Below the pieces are notes generated by a model. That model had not been told where the DNA came from. It ran no database searches and was given only the letters and a program-made list of their open reading frames with translations. Made by a program: the position numbers and the translations under genes. Of a DNA stretch of 64,000 bases, positions 9,660 to 22,838 are shown one piece after another; positions within the stretch are counted from its first letter, which is position 1, and the number at the start of each line of letters is the position of its first letter. The stretch comes from Sipunculus nudus (Eukaryota > Annelida > Sipuncula > Golfingiida > Sipunculidae), in NCBI GenBank assembly GCA_026874595.1, contig CM049310.1, positions 30,381,558-30,445,557 of the forward strand, written 5' to 3'.

Positions 9660-12600
9660 CTGCCATATCCTTGGTTCTGGCCAGCTCTTGTGGGGATCTG
9701 AGCTCGCTGATTAGCGCTTAGCTGACGAGCTTCTGTGTATGTCTCAGGTGTTCTACCAGTCCTCAGGGCTCGACCGGATGGACTTCTCTCTTCAGAGTAG
9801 TTGCTAGCCTTTAATTACAATTGATTTGTATCATCAAAAAGACACTTTCATTATCACAACTCTTCCATATTAAAGACTTGTGAAATGCTAAATGTTCTTC
9901 CACTGAATCTGAATTAACTTCATCTTCTAACATTCATGTGTATTTAGCCCTACTGTCTTAAAGGAGTTTAACAGTGACTGATCTGAACTAAAGACAAAAT
10001 GTTCAACCCTGTGCACATAATATTAAGGAGGTTCTGGCTAGGAATGATCTGGGCACAGATACTGAGTAAAACTACTAATATATGGAACCAAATTGAGTGA
10101 TTAGCACCACTGTTTATGATAATGGATGCTTATTGATAGTTAATATCAGTGGTCATGCTGACCTAGTTTCAAGTTAGAAAAAGGTACTTCTGTGTGAGAA
10201 ACTGAAGTCCATGGCCAGAGTAGTTATAAAATATGCCATACACAGCTTACAGATCTATGGGTGATCATTACAGCTCACCTGACTTGAGGGAAAAGGCCTG
10301 ACTGAGTCTACTCAAAGTTAATAGAGCTACAAAACTGAGACATTACAGAAATGAAAAAGTCGACCAACCTGGTATCCCCTGTTGTTCCCTGTAGTTCCGT
10401 TCATGCCCCTTGAACCTGATGCAGTTGAACCTACTATAAAAAAAAAAAAAGAAAAGCATTATTTAAGTCTGGGAAATAAGAATATATTTGTTGTTAAAAT
10501 GGTAAGTGTAGGGTGAAATCTAAGATACACCATTAGGATATATTATACAGCATTAAAAATAACTAATAAACTGCACAATACTGCAACATTTTGCAGGACT
10601 AATTTACTCATTCTTATTTTTATGAAGACTGATTATCACCTGTAGATGTAATAGTGAAAGAATTTACTAATAACATAGGATATGACAAAATTAATGGAAA
10701 TATATTACTATGCACACTATTTTTGTTTAATTTTGCTGCAAAAAATTACTGTTACTGATATTGTGAAAATTGTAACCCTTACATTTACAATGCTTCATGA
10801 TATCAGTACAGAAATTTCTGGATGGCTACAATATGTCAATATAATTTGTTCTTTGTATAATCATTCAATGTCATACTTACTGTATTTATTTTTAGAAATC
10901 ATTTTATTATCATTTATGACTAGGGTATTAATAATGATTCTGTAATACCTGACTTAATTGATGATTAGGGTATTAACATTGATTCTCTAATACCTGATTT
11001 ACTTGATGATGGAGACCTGTGTGAACCATTCATGGTGGGAGCACCATAGCCTGATGATACAGCACTGGTGGACGCACTCCCCCTGCCCTTGGGTTTAGGA
11101 ACACGGTACTACAGTGTAAAAACACACCTATAACAACATTCAGCCATGTTGGATTTATTATCTAAGCCACTGGAGAGGCTGAGGTGAATATAGATCACAA
11201 TGCTCCAGTACAGTTACCAACATATCTTTCAGAGTTTGTTCGTAGTTAAGTGAAGCAACCATTTGATTATTCATTATTATATCAAATTTAAAACTCATCT
11301 ACCAGGGCTAATATTGAGATAATGATGGAGGGTTTCAGGTCCTGTATCTCAGAGAGACCAGTCTTAACTACTGAAAGTTCCTCAAGTTTTCTCAGCTGTC
11401 AGGGCACCATACAAACTGAGCAATCTGTGTGAGCCCTACTGTGTTTATTCACTCATGAATGAAGAGAGCATACTTATGTGGTAAGACCTATGGCCAATGG
11501 TTTTAGTGGAAAATAACAATTTTTCTCTTCCCCTTAACAACAGAGATACCTTGACATCAAGATGGTTTAAAATACAAGTTATACTGATGAAGAGTGTTAG
11601 TAACTAAGTATACAACAAGAGAAGCAGTATAATTAAGTAAGTGGACAGAAATTTTCTCCTGTCAAGAAAATGTGTTACATTTCAAAATAACATAAGATTT
11701 CAGTTTAAAAATAAAGTTTCAAAATACAGGCAACAAAGCTTGTGTTTTTCCCCGGTAAGCAGTGTCCAGTTACTTGGTTACAAGTGTTTTGTGACATATG
11801 CCTAATATAGTTGGTGCACTATACGGATTCATGAGGACCTATGAAAATATTGATGGCTGGGACAATAAACAATACAATTACTGATGGCTCTGACAAGGAT
11901 CAATACAAAAACAGGTAACACCCTTCATAAACTGGTTCAACAGATAGAACATTGGATTATTCTTAATCTGTATCACACAGAAAACAATGCAATGACGACA
12001 GTTAAAATGTATCAGAATATTAAAAGGTGAAGTTAGGGCAGCTGAATGTGGCTACGGTATTTTGTTGACTTGATGAAGACTACATGCTGCACTCTGATAT
12101 TACTCAGCTGCAGCTGATTGCTCTTTTCATAATAATACAGACATCTTGTTGATAAAACAATGGCCAATATTCTAGCACACAGCACACAGTTCACAGCACA
12201 CAGCACACAGTACACAGGCTGGTGGTTAAAGCATTGGATTATGGAGAAGAATGTCCAAGGTTAAAACCCACCAGTGCCTTAAAGGCAAACTTGGCAAAAT
12301 CTTGATAGAACATTTGAGATTGGCTGTGATTGACAGATTAAAACACTTCCTGATTATTCCTGATTATATACTAATAAAACCTGAAATATCATATCATTCT
12401 TATCACATCATCATGTAACACATCATGCCTACACAAAGCCAAACCTTTGCTGATAATGGATATATACATTCCTCTTGATACCTATAAAAAATCTTATCAA
12501 TAATTGATTGCCAAACAAACCACTATCAACATCTACTATTAACAGTTCTCAAATAGGCACCTCTAATGTCCAGCATGATAAAACTGTTATATTTAGACCA

Positions 12601-15600
12601 CAATACAAAGTGTTCAATTATTCAGTGCTATCTGATGATCAAGTATTTAATATCTAATTGTCCATCCCACCTAGGGTGCAGATTTTCCCTCTTTATGTTA
12701 GATACCAGCCAGAAGTTTTGACAAGTAGCTCTCCTTTAAAAATAAGGTGTTTTTTATTCTGGTATCATTTGTAATATGAATTGGTACCATTTATAAAATG
12801 CAAGCAAAATCAAGGAATTCATGTCCCCCCCCCCCCCCTTCCGCCTTCAAGTCCAGGATGATTTCAAAGTGTGTGATGACAAGGTACAAATAGTTTTAAC
12901 CATGCTCAAAGATGGCAGTACCTCGCAGTAAATGCCAAAAAATTCAAGTATTTTATGTCCACTGCTAGTGACACCTGTTGGTGATTAGTGAAATTTAATG
13001 TGCTGATTCATCATATAAAAAAATGTAATATCATATTGTATTATATCTTGTACCACAAACACTCAAAAAACCATTCCAAACCAAGGTAAGCATGAGAGCA
13101 ATCACTGACCCGAATTTGAATGTAATCAGATAAAATTTAGGAAAGTTATCGCACGGACACGAAAACCTGACGGAGGGACAGACAGACAGATGGAGGGACA
13201 GACAGACAAACCCAAATCAATGTCCCCCGTTCCTTCCAAGGAAGTGGAGGACACTAAAATATGACTCTCTTGCTTTATTTATTGGACCTGAACATCAAGC
13301 ACCAATCATCACTGACAGAAGTTGTTATTGTCATGGGAAAATTCTATTTCATCAAAAATAAGTTTCCAGGAAATTCACAAATTAAATTTACATCCTATTT
13401 TCCCTGCATGTCAGTATACACAGAGAGTGCTAGACACTAGACTGACCTTCTGCCTGGCATCCCACTTGGCCTTGGCAGAAGCATCTGCCTTCTTCCCTGG
13501 AAGTCTGGAATGCTGTTCTTTACAGAAGTTGATGTGACGCTGGGCGGCTGTTTCATTGAACCTTCTACCACAGTACTCACACTGGACGTAATCTGAATTA
13601 CAAACAAAATGTCCAGATTAATGAAAACCCAGCATCCATTCTTTATTTTACCTGATCCAACATGCCTGGTCTGGAGGTATCCATATACAAAAGGGTAGAG
13701 ATTAGAGGCAAATTTGACAGGAAATGTATGCAAATCAGCCACTGCATGTGACAACTCCAAACTCACCTTTATACAGGGCTATCTTTTTTAGATTATGAAC
13801 CTTTTAAGTCATCTTGGAAATACAAAAAATCCTGGAATACTTTAATATTAGGCTCCACTGAAAATTAATGTTCAGAAGATTTCATGATTAAATTATTTTT
13901 TAACTATAAATGTATCATTACCTCGGTAAAATGGAAAGAACTTTTTCTCCAAGTAAATAGAAAATAATTTTAATCTACCCAAGGAATTTCCATGAATATC
14001 TAGTTCACCTGGATTAATAGTTGGTGGCGGTGGTGGAGGTAAAGGTCCGCCGGTTTCCACAGCTTTCTTGTAGCCCCTCGCAGCACGGATAGTGTTGACA
14101 AACTCTTCATGTTTCTGCCTCCAGTTGTGCTTCTTGTTCTCAGCCGCAGCAATCTTTGCGGACTGAAGGAATAAGGAGACTACATATTTATGTTTTGGAA
14201 ATCCATTTTGTGTAAGCTTATTTACATCTCCATATACAAGGAAAAATTCAATGTGGTATTTAAATAACTTGATGTGTCGGAACGACACGAATGCCCCTGC
14301 CTTGGGCAAATTAGAAACATTCGTTAAATTTTGTAAATTTTTTTTAAGTTCGTGAGGTGTCATATGGTCAAAAGTAGGTCAACAAGGGCAATCAGGCCAG
14401 TATCTGCCGGCATTGTGAAAAAAAGTCCATACATGTGCATTTTTCATAAAAATTTCTGTCTTTCATGAAATTTTCTATGTTCAGGATCTCTATCATATGG
14501 TAAAAAATAGGTCAACTAGGATGAAACACGAACTCGATCTGTAACTAGTCATTATCTGCCCACACACCAAAAATCAGGCCAATATCTGCAGGCATTGCGA
14601 AAAAAAGTCTGTAAATGTGTATTTGTCATGAAAATTTCTATTTTTCATGAAATTTTCTAAGTTTAGGAGCCATAAACTTACAAAAGTAGGTCAACCGGGA
14701 CAAAACGCGAACTTGATCTGTAACTGATCATTATCTGCCCACACACCAAAAATCAGGGTGGTATATGCAGGCATTGCGAAAAAAAATCTGTACATGTGTA
14801 TTTGTCATGAACATTTACATTTTTCATGAAATTTTCTAAGTTAAGGAGCCGTAAAACAGTCAAAAGTAGGTCAACCGGGACGAAACGCGAACTCGATCTG
14901 TAACTGGTCAATATATCTGCCCACACACCAAAAATCAGGCCAATATCTGCAGGCATTGCAAAAAAAAAATCTGTACATGTGTATTTGTCATGAAAATTTA
15001 TATTTTTCATGAAATATTATAAGTTAAGGAGCCGTAAACAGTCAAAAGTAGATCAATCAGGACGAAACGCGAACTCGATCTGTAACTGGTCATTATCTGC
15101 CTACACACCAAAAATCAGGCCAATATCTGCAGGCATTGCAAAAAAAAGTCCGTACATGTGTGTTTGTCATGAAAATTTCTATTTTTCATGAAATTTTCTA
15201 AGTTTAGGAGCCGTAAAACGGCCAAAAGTAGGTCAACCGGGATGAAACGCGAACTCGATCTGTAACTGGTCATTATCTGCCCACACACCAAAAATCAGGC
15301 CAATATCTGCAGGGGTTGCGAAAAAAAGTCCGTACAACTGTTTGATTTCGGAATGACGGAATGACGGACATGGGTAAAACTATATGCCCCGGCCACTTTG
15401 TGGCGGGGGCATAAAAATATTTTATATATGTATCATATCCTGATTCAAAGCATGGGCAAAGTATCCTGATATATATTGTATCGTGAGATATTGTATAACT
15501 ACCATCCCAGTTCTTAATGTATAAGAAGGCTTATCAAAATATAAAAGGAGATACTTCATGATACTTCTAGAAAGTTTGTATCTTGCATAACTTTGTAGAG

Positions 15601-18600
15601 AACTGCTCTTGACAATGTCCATTGCACATGGGAGTAACATTATCTGACAACTATACCTTATCAGGCTGCTGTCTCTGAAAGCTCTTGCCAGAATTTTTTG
15701 CAGTGCCGATATCTGAGCCCTCTGCTCTCTGTTTTGATGTATCAAAGACTTTGCGTTTTTTCTGGGATGACTTCTGACAGATGGGCACATGCCTGGTCTG
15801 AAAAAAGAAGGAAGGAACAAAGTAATAAATATGGGTAAACCCTCATCTTGAAATCTCACTGTGAATATATATGGTTTTCAGAAAGGAACATAGTAATAAA
15901 CATGGGTAAATCCTCATTTTGAAATCTCATTGTGAATACCCTTATCAACGTAATGAGTGCCCCTACCATAATGAGCGGCTACCATGGATTTTTTAGGATT
16001 CTCTATGAGAAAACAGAAGGAATGAGCCATTCTCACCTAAAAAGCTATGGCAGTACTTATGGTCACCATCATTTTTCCACCTCGCTTGATGATTTTGATG
16101 GCTTGAAATTATGTCAGGGTTTCTCAAGCAATTAAATATATGGCTAGCAGAGGGAAGTTTTCCCTAAATTAGCACGTAAAAGTTTTCCCAGAAACCTCCA
16201 AAAAGTTCATACCTTAGCCCCGAACAGCACCACACTGGTATGAAAGAATCAGCAATACTGTATTCACTACTTACACCATCACTTTCTGTCTTTAATTTAT
16301 CTAAATGATCTGTACCGTGGAAGGGAATTTCATTTTTCTCGCACAGACATATCAGTGTTATGGCCAGTTGCATTAATTTTTCAGGAAAATTACAACCTTA
16401 AGGTCACGCCAGTTCACTGATTTTTGCTGAGTGTTTCATAAATATTGTCACACATATAAAACTGTGTTGGTTCAACATTTGTGGAAAATCAATTTTGAGA
16501 GCCCACAGGGTGCTCTTTATGTCAAATACGGTATACAAAATTTATATTCATGAACTATAAGCATGCTGAATGATAACTATATGTCACACCACACACGCAG
16601 CGGACATATATTCCCGAGTTCTTTCACACAGAAAAGTCCAAAATACCACTCGTTGTCTGAACTGAAAAACACGGTTTATTCCGGTAACATCCAACAATTG
16701 GCCACTGTCGTCGTTGACTGGCTCCAATCTCACAATAACAACGTCTTCAACAAATACAAATCACGTATATCTTCTTACGCCCTGATCGGCTACAAATATT
16801 TATATTCTCTCCAGGACTGATACTGTCCTCGCGGAATTTATAACACACCCCGCTCGGTGTTCAACTAATCCGTCGTTGACATAAAACGACCTGTCACCAG
16901 TTGACGGTAACTTCCAAATTCATTCACTTCTCCTCTGACCGGCCTTGACACCGCCCTATTTATACCTGGGTAACCGAAACTTCTAGAAGTCTCTAGAATA
17001 ATCAAGTCGTTTCTTGTCAAGCCTAGCACCTACGGGATTTCTAGAATTTACCTATTGGAAATTACACATTACCTGAATTCACCAAGCTGTATGTTAACAG
17101 TGCCTCACTAACACCCATCACCAAACTGTATGTTAACAGTGCCTTACTAACACCTATCACCATACTGTATGTTAACAGTGCCTCAATAACAACTATCACC
17201 AAGCTGAATGTTAACAGAGCCTCACTAACACCCATCACCAAGCTGTATATTAAAAGTGTCTCACTAACATCCCCACACCATATTGTATGCTAACAGTGCC
17301 TCACTAACATCTATCATCAAGCTGTATGTTAACAGTGACTCAGTAACACCCATCACCATGTATTTAACAGTGCCTCACCAACACTTAACACCATGCATTT
17401 TAATAGTGCCTCATTACCACCCACTATCATGCTGTATGATTACAGTACCACACTTACACCAATCACCATGCATTTTAAGACTGCCTCACGGACACCCACT
17501 TCCATGATGTATGTGAACAGTGCCTCCTTACTACCTGCTCTCAGGCTCAATCAAATTAAGAGGACTAATAATCAACAACACCATTTCTCCCTGTAATGAT
17601 ACCTGGCGTTAATACACTGGCATAATAAGGCATTAATTATCAGACCCTTTTTTCAAATATACATAATCTTATATATATTTCCTATATTTCTACCTGCACA
17701 CCTGAGGCACAGAATATTAACACACAGTGTTTAATACATTACAGTCGTCCAAAAGATGTAGAACAACTATAATTAGGTAGCACAATTTATATTTCCCTGA
17801 TAAAACATACAAGACATATATCTTGCATATACCTGTATATGATGGTGGTTATGGGCTTATCAAAGCAAAGTTCTGAATGACTTTGATCAATATCACAAAT
17901 GTGATCACAGGCAGGTGAACAAGCTATTCATGCCACATGCCACCACATATATGATATACAACATTGTGACTATTGTATATTAACAACACAGGTAGGTGTA
18001 ACTATATTAGTTGTATCCCTTTATCTTTTCCCAATTTTTGCTAAGAATTTATAATTTCATCTTTGTGGGGTAGTGTTTTTTATGGTTGTAGAAGCAGTCT
18101 GGAGTTATACATTAAGTCCCTGATCTTGTTTGTACGACTGTCTTACAATTTAGCTGACTAACTCATGAATGTGTTTTAAAATTACTGATCCAGTTAGAAA
18201 TCAACTGCAGGGCTCATATTATATCTAAATACATCATCATAGATAATTATAATGATAAGAATAATATTATTGCCAGTATCATTATTTAATATATTATTTT
18301 TTCAACTACTTTTAAATTTAAAAAAGTTAAATTTAATTCATAAAATACTATTTTAACAATTAACAATTACTAAAATATTATTTCCTTTCTTCTTATTATT
18401 ATTATCATTAATATTATAATTATTATTAATATTATTATTGTTGTTATTTATTATTATTATTATATTATTATTATTATTATTATTATTACTATTATTATCA
18501 CATACTAACAGCACTATAATTATTAAAATTCCTGGTGTTTAGATACAAATTATAATGATATTTATATATTAACAAAGTAAAAAAATCTGTAGTTCTTTTA

Positions 18601-21600
18601 TTTTAATAAATTTTGTTAAATGTACCAACTTTATTTAATTCTGAAACTTTTATTTAATGATATGGAGAAAATTATCTGTCTTGATAATGAAAATAACAAT
18701 TTAATATTTACAAAAAGAATACTAAATTTAAAAAATTAATCATCATTAATAAAAAAATTAAATGTTTAAGAAACTAAAATAAACATTTGAAAGTAATGGG
18801 GCAAAATAATCAAGGATTAAGAGGGCCTTAATTTGACATGTTAAGATTGTTAAGGTGATACTTTATAACTCGCTACATGTTTCGACATTCACTGTTACAG
18901 CCCTGGATCTGAACGGAAATGCTTTGCTGTTTCTTCATGAGTAAGTAACAGAGTGGTGAGACTGTATGTACAAACAAAGCAATCAAGAAACAATATACCA
19001 CAGTGTTCTGTAAGGAACCCAAAATAAAATCAATGCCCTGAGGCCTGACACAGCTGGTGTTCATAATAGAGTTCACGAATAACAAGTCTGTATAATGTCA
19101 GACCGATCAATACAGTCACTAGTTAACTACACACTAAGGCCACATGAATTATTTGTTTAATGTTCAGCTATAACAGTGTGTGGTGGTAACGTCAGAATAC
19201 TGAGGCCATGCAACAGCTTCTGTGTACATAAGGCTAACTTTAAGCTCAATATAGAAATTAATTTGAAGGCAGATTCTAATCTATGTACAACATTATTTTT
19301 AAGACATCTGAATCTTTGGATAACCTGAAATCATGGGCAATTTTGACATAAATTTTTTTTATCAATTTAGGGCGATGATATCACAATACAACATATTTCT
19401 ATGATGAATATTATGTGGATACTATTATAACTTATTGTTTTATTATTTATAATGCATATAGTTATGAAAATATATTTTGGTAATCAATTCATGTTTTTGA
19501 TGTGTAAAGGTAATTATCAGCTAGAATACCACAATTATACATGCTGATAAGAAAATATGTAAACAAGAGTACATAAGTTTTGCAAAAGGCAGCAGCAATT
19601 AACTGGTTTGTATTTTAATATAATGAAAATAATATATATATATTTATTCATTTAAAGGAATAGTTTGAATCATTTTATGTAATATGCTATTCTTCATATT
19701 TTGATGCAGTGAACTGAACATTTGATTGTTTTGGCCTAAGTTTTTTTTAATCAATAGTGTGAGTAAGCTGAGTATGTAGAAAATGTTGCAGCTGAGAGTT
19801 TAGGTGATGGAGATGAGTTGAGTGGAGGGATGTCTGAAGTTGACGAGGATCTTGGTACCACGGCAACAGACCAAGACGTGAAGCTGGCTCATATATGCAA
19901 GGTGAACCACTACACATAAACACCATGTGAACATGAAAGGGTTGTAACAATACATCAGTTACGGTAACCAGTGCACTGATACACAGTGATACATCGAATT
20001 CATCATCTCCTTTCTCTGACCAGATACTTCACAATATCTGAACATGTCAAACATTTAATATTAGTCTCTGAGCACCATATAAGGCAGAAACAAATCTCTA
20101 AACAACAGGTAAAGCATAAAAGGTGAAGTGTCATTTGTAATAAAATAGTGGCATCTGATTGGCTAATGGTCAGACAGTTAAACCAATAGGGGCAGCTTAT
20201 CAGGTGTAGTACTCATTATTCTTGACCTGTCTGGCCAATAGCATGACAAATATTGATTTTTATTTATGGTTTGAAATTTCTGTTTATGAGGTTCAGTTTA
20301 GTTATGAATCAGTGAATGAAGAAGAATATGAGCTTGGAATCTTGAACTATGATATATCCTTATTTACTATGCCTGCATCACACTATGTATCAGTGTTCTA
20401 TCCGGATATCTATCTTGTTGAGAGATAATGTATTGTAACAGTCCCAAAGTGATTGTAAAATGTTTGACTCATTATTAGTTTTGTTGCTTTTTAAGTTGAA
20501 TGAAAACTATTCATCAAGAAGAAATTTTAGCAACTGATTCATACAGGGTTCAGCATTTTTTACAAAACCAAACCTTTTAAATTGTCCATGATTTTTTTAA
20601 AATTTTTCCCAAAAGTAAACATATAGCTCACTGAAGGAAGAGAAAACATTATCAGAAATTATATGCTATACAGGTCATTTGTGATCACGAAAACAAAATA
20701 AACACAAGTGAAAACATAACCCTCCTTGGTGGTAGTAATGATCCAAGTTGGATCAGTAAGTGTCAGAGTAACTTTAAACTAAACCATTCTGAAAATCAAA
20801 ACACTGTTTTTCACTTCAAAACATGACAATGCTGCACAAGGTTGCCAGTATAAACTCAAGTTTGTTTACTTCTGCCAAAATATAGCCCTAGGTTGGTATA
20901 TAAAACATCATACTGTTTAAAAATGTTTACACCTGTTGCTCTCTTTGAGACCTTGTATGTATTATGTATAAGAGTCCTGTTTCTATGCAGCATGGGCCAT
21001 GTGCCAATTGCACTGGTTGCTGCAATCCTAAACTGTTTACTTTTGGATTATTAGGTACTAGATATAAATCCAGCGAAACACTAGGGTCCCACCTTGTGCA
21101 TGCTATACATTACACTCCAAACAGATTGTTCTCGCTGGTTTATATGTTTGCTTTGGTGTGGTCATACGTATCTACACAATGCACCACATGTTGTGCTGAA
21201 GAACTCAGCACTGATGGCATTGTCCATGCTTTATCCACTTACAAATATAGTTTCAATGCATTGTTTAATTTTTTTAATTGATACACATGACCTAGTTTTT
21301 AATGACTGTCAGAACAACAATATAACCAGTGCAGCAGCTTGCATTTCATGATAAAGTCTGTGTGTCAAGATTAGTATGTCTGTAAAGAGATACAGTTTTC
21401 ATGAAGGCCTAAGAGTGCTCATATTTTATGACACTTATTCACAGAATGCTTTTTGTATTATTAATGAAGAGACCTGAAGATTAAAGAACACAGTTTGAGA
21501 AAAATTTTGAAATTTTCACTGACTCATCAATTTTCAAACTTTCCTTGATGTTTAGTTGAATGTGGGATAGCTCTATTCCCTGTTTTGATTTATGAGGCAA

Positions 21601-21777
21601 TGTTTTCAGATGAACAAGTTCTGGCAACACAAGGTACTGCTGTTAATTATTTAGAAGATATTAAAAATAAAACAGTTGAAACTGGTCATGCATACAGACT
21701 TACCAGAGCATCAGGATTGAACTTCCTGCCACATACTGAACATGGTGATAAATCCTGGGCTGCCGGACTGCTGAATG
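9660..21777 (-). CDS. ZC2HC1A: C2HC zinc-finger protein, ZC2HC1A/B-like (partial, seven exons)
   Basis: Exons in transcript order: 21,777-21,704; 15,797-15,657; 14,162-14,009; 13,592-13,447; 11,108-10,994; 10,433-10,369; 9,808-9,660. All junctions are AG/GT and phases match throughout (about 281 residues). Exons 1-2 form the first finger, CSVCGRKFNPDAL + TRHVPIC (C-x2-C-x11-H-x3-C), then KKRKVFDTSKQRAEGSD. Exon 3 holds NWRQKHEEFVNTIRAARG and a run of six prolines. Exon 4 holds the second finger, CEYCGRRFNETAAQRHINFC. The remaining exons are the Ser/Gly-rich linker. Order and motifs match vertebrate ZC2HC1A (about 325 residues), a poorly characterised putative zinc-binding protein; A versus B cannot be settled. 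Missing: the start exon (upstream of 21,777, ending in phase 1) and the C-terminal zinc-ribbon exon. Introns carry LTR, hairpin-element and SINE insertions. Confidence 0.88.
12218..12278 (+). repeat. tRNA-like SINE head (degenerate)
   Basis: GGTGGTTAAAGCATTGGATT resembles a polymerase III A box in its D-arm context, and AAGGTTAAAACCC resembles a decayed B box (GGTTCGAACCC). The 5' GGCTGGT and 3' ACCAGTGCC could form an acceptor-like pairing. The unpaired anticodon region and decayed T loop argue against a working tRNA; a SINE relic of a Leu/Ser-like tRNA is more likely. The non-tRNA body after about 12,280 has no clear end. Confidence 0.4.
13150..13253 (+). mobile_element. 3' terminus of a hairpin-ended repeat element (family D)
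   Basis: A GGGACAGACAGACAG-type microsatellite (13,172-13,208) is followed by an imperfect hairpin at 13,221-13,253: TGTCCCCCGTTCCTT, 2-nt loop, AAGGAAGTGGAGGACA, then CTAAAA. The order microsatellite, hairpin, CTAA matches families A and B. The 5' boundary cannot be placed. Confidence 0.5.
14268..15415 (+). mobile_element. Pearl/Helitron-associated-like element with 180-bp tandem units (family C), copy 1
   Basis: The left end reads TTGATGTGTCGGAACGACAC then GAATGCCCC...GGGCA, two small hairpins. Six tandem units follow with period 179-182 bp (TATCTGC at 14401, 14583, 14762, 14944, 15124, 15304). The right end has GGAATGACGGAATGACGGAC, then a hairpin at 15,384-15,412 (ATGCCCCGGCCAC, TTT, GTGGCGGGGGCAT) and AAAA. 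A reverse-oriented copy with the same two ends lies at 56,326-57,500, so the element boundaries are supported by two copies. Open frames within it are shadows. It sits in the ZC2HC1A-like intron between the 15.7-kb and 14.0-kb exons. Confidence 0.8.
15798..16581 (-). other. Intronic sequence, no gene seen
   Basis: Contains a short local duplication: an AAAGGAACAAAGTAATAAAT-like phrase and ATGGGTAAACCCTCATCTTG recur about 65 bp apart (15,808-15,925). No coding signal. Confidence 0.4.
16582..17068 (-). mobile_element. Probable solo LTR, minus orientation
   Basis: Read on the minus strand, the 487-bp segment starts TGTGTAATTTCC, has a TATA box (GGTATAAATAGGGCGG, about 16,950-16,975), then a polyadenylation signal GGAATAAACCG about 290 bp downstream, and ends GTGGTGTGACA. 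TG...CA ends, TATA-to-AATAAA order and length suit an LTR. Base composition is richer in CG than the flanks. No clear target-site duplication and no internal region are seen, so this is a solo or truncated copy. It could alternatively be a captured promoter. Confidence 0.5.
17086..17535. repeat. 39-bp minisatellite
   Basis: About 12 copies of an AGCTGTATGTTAACAGTGCC + TCACTAACACCCATCACCA unit (39 bp), directly next to the solo LTR. The wording resembles the 42-bp array at 24.4-27.0 kb (TGTTAACAGT / TGTTCACAGT), suggesting a distant common origin. Confidence 0.85.
17540..21703 (-). other. Long intron of the ZC2HC1A-like gene
   Basis: AT-rich intron without identifiable exons. It includes an extremely AT-rich stretch at about 18,200-18,800 with a TTA/ATT microsatellite (18,391-18,497). 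Open frames at 20,222-20,428 and 20,964-21,281 are not recognisable. Confidence 0.5.
20158..20239. promoter_or_regulatory. Cluster of three CCAAT-type boxes
   Basis: Within about 80 bp there are GATTGGCTAATGG (20,156), AACCAATAGG (20,181) and GGCCAATAGCATGAC (20,233), the NF-Y core with good flanks in both orientations. No initiator or exon is evident nearby, and the local gene reads through on the minus strand. Possible intronic enhancer or alternative promoter; sequence-only evidence is weak. Confidence 0.25.
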
Positions 21778-22792
21778 CTGAAATAAATACAAAAATTCAT
21801 TACACAAAAACACAATGTTCTCTAATCACAGGATCTGATTTACAAACCTTGGGCAGCTGTGCTTGATTTTAAATATTTGATTTTCTTTCTGAAGCAGGGC
21901 ATATCCTAGCGACAAAGGTATAGCACCTAGCACACAACAGTTCAAGCCCTAGAAAAACTAATACTAGTAACAGGGCCTAAGATTTATAGAGAAAAGTGTT
22001 TATATTGTCACTCACTGCATTATCAATTTAGGGCACTGCTAGATGGAACAGTGATGGTTAACTGTGCGAAAGCAGTTAAAATGAACTGGATCTTGTATTG
22101 TGAGAGAGCAAGGTTCCTTTGATGAATTTTGGTTACACTGATGTCAAAAGCATGCCCAATAACACTTTGCTCTCTAGATTAATTCAAGTTTTCTAGAAAT
22201 AATTCTATTTCTATTAAGATGACAGGGGATGTGTTAATGTAAATGTTGGCCAAAAAATAGAAAACTTAAAACAGCCCCAGCAATTCTACCTAATTCATTA
22301 AAAACTGGCTACTATGTCTGGATTAGTCAGAAGTTAATGTAATGTAATGTAAATTCATATGAGGAAAAACCACTGTAAGGAAGTTTAAACATTTGTACAC
22401 ATGTAACATTATGCTATTTAAGCATCAACACATTTGTGTGTATCTACTTATAACAAATGAAAATAAAATAAGAAATACAATAATCATAAAACCGCAGTGC
22501 CGTGAAAAAATGTGCAACAATGTGTTAGGAGATACAAGATTATGTATACAATTTACATCTGAATGGGACTGCATCTGTACTGGTTTATTTCATATCCACT
22601 GAAATAAGACATGCCAACAAAAATACCCATGAATGAGCCTAGAAAAGTAAAACATGGACAAAGTAAATATTTATTGCTATATCAACAATAATAAATGGAA
22701 ATGAGTGTGATAATTCTGTTTTCTCCTTCTGTTGTCTTCACATGTCATGATTACTAGGTTGATACAGCTTAATGTAACAGAACATATTTGTA
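21778..22792. other. Upstream of the first ZC2HC1A-like exon found; no gene seen
   Basis: The start exon of the zinc-finger gene must lie here or further right, ending in phase 1 on the minus strand, but no convincing ATG-to-donor segment was found. A 17-base G run lies at 22,793-22,809. Confidence 0.3.
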
Positions 22793-22838
22793 GGGGGGGG
22801 GGGGGGGGGTTCAAGACTTTCCAACAAAATGAAAGCAA

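Larger units (their letters stand above)
11109..13446 (-). other. Intron of the ZC2HC1A-like gene
   Basis: AT-rich intron without coding signal. It holds a short CACACAG repeat at about 12,180-12,216, a tRNA-like segment, a 14-base C run at 12,825-12,838 and a hairpin-ended repeat terminus near 13,150-13,253. Confidence 0.6.
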
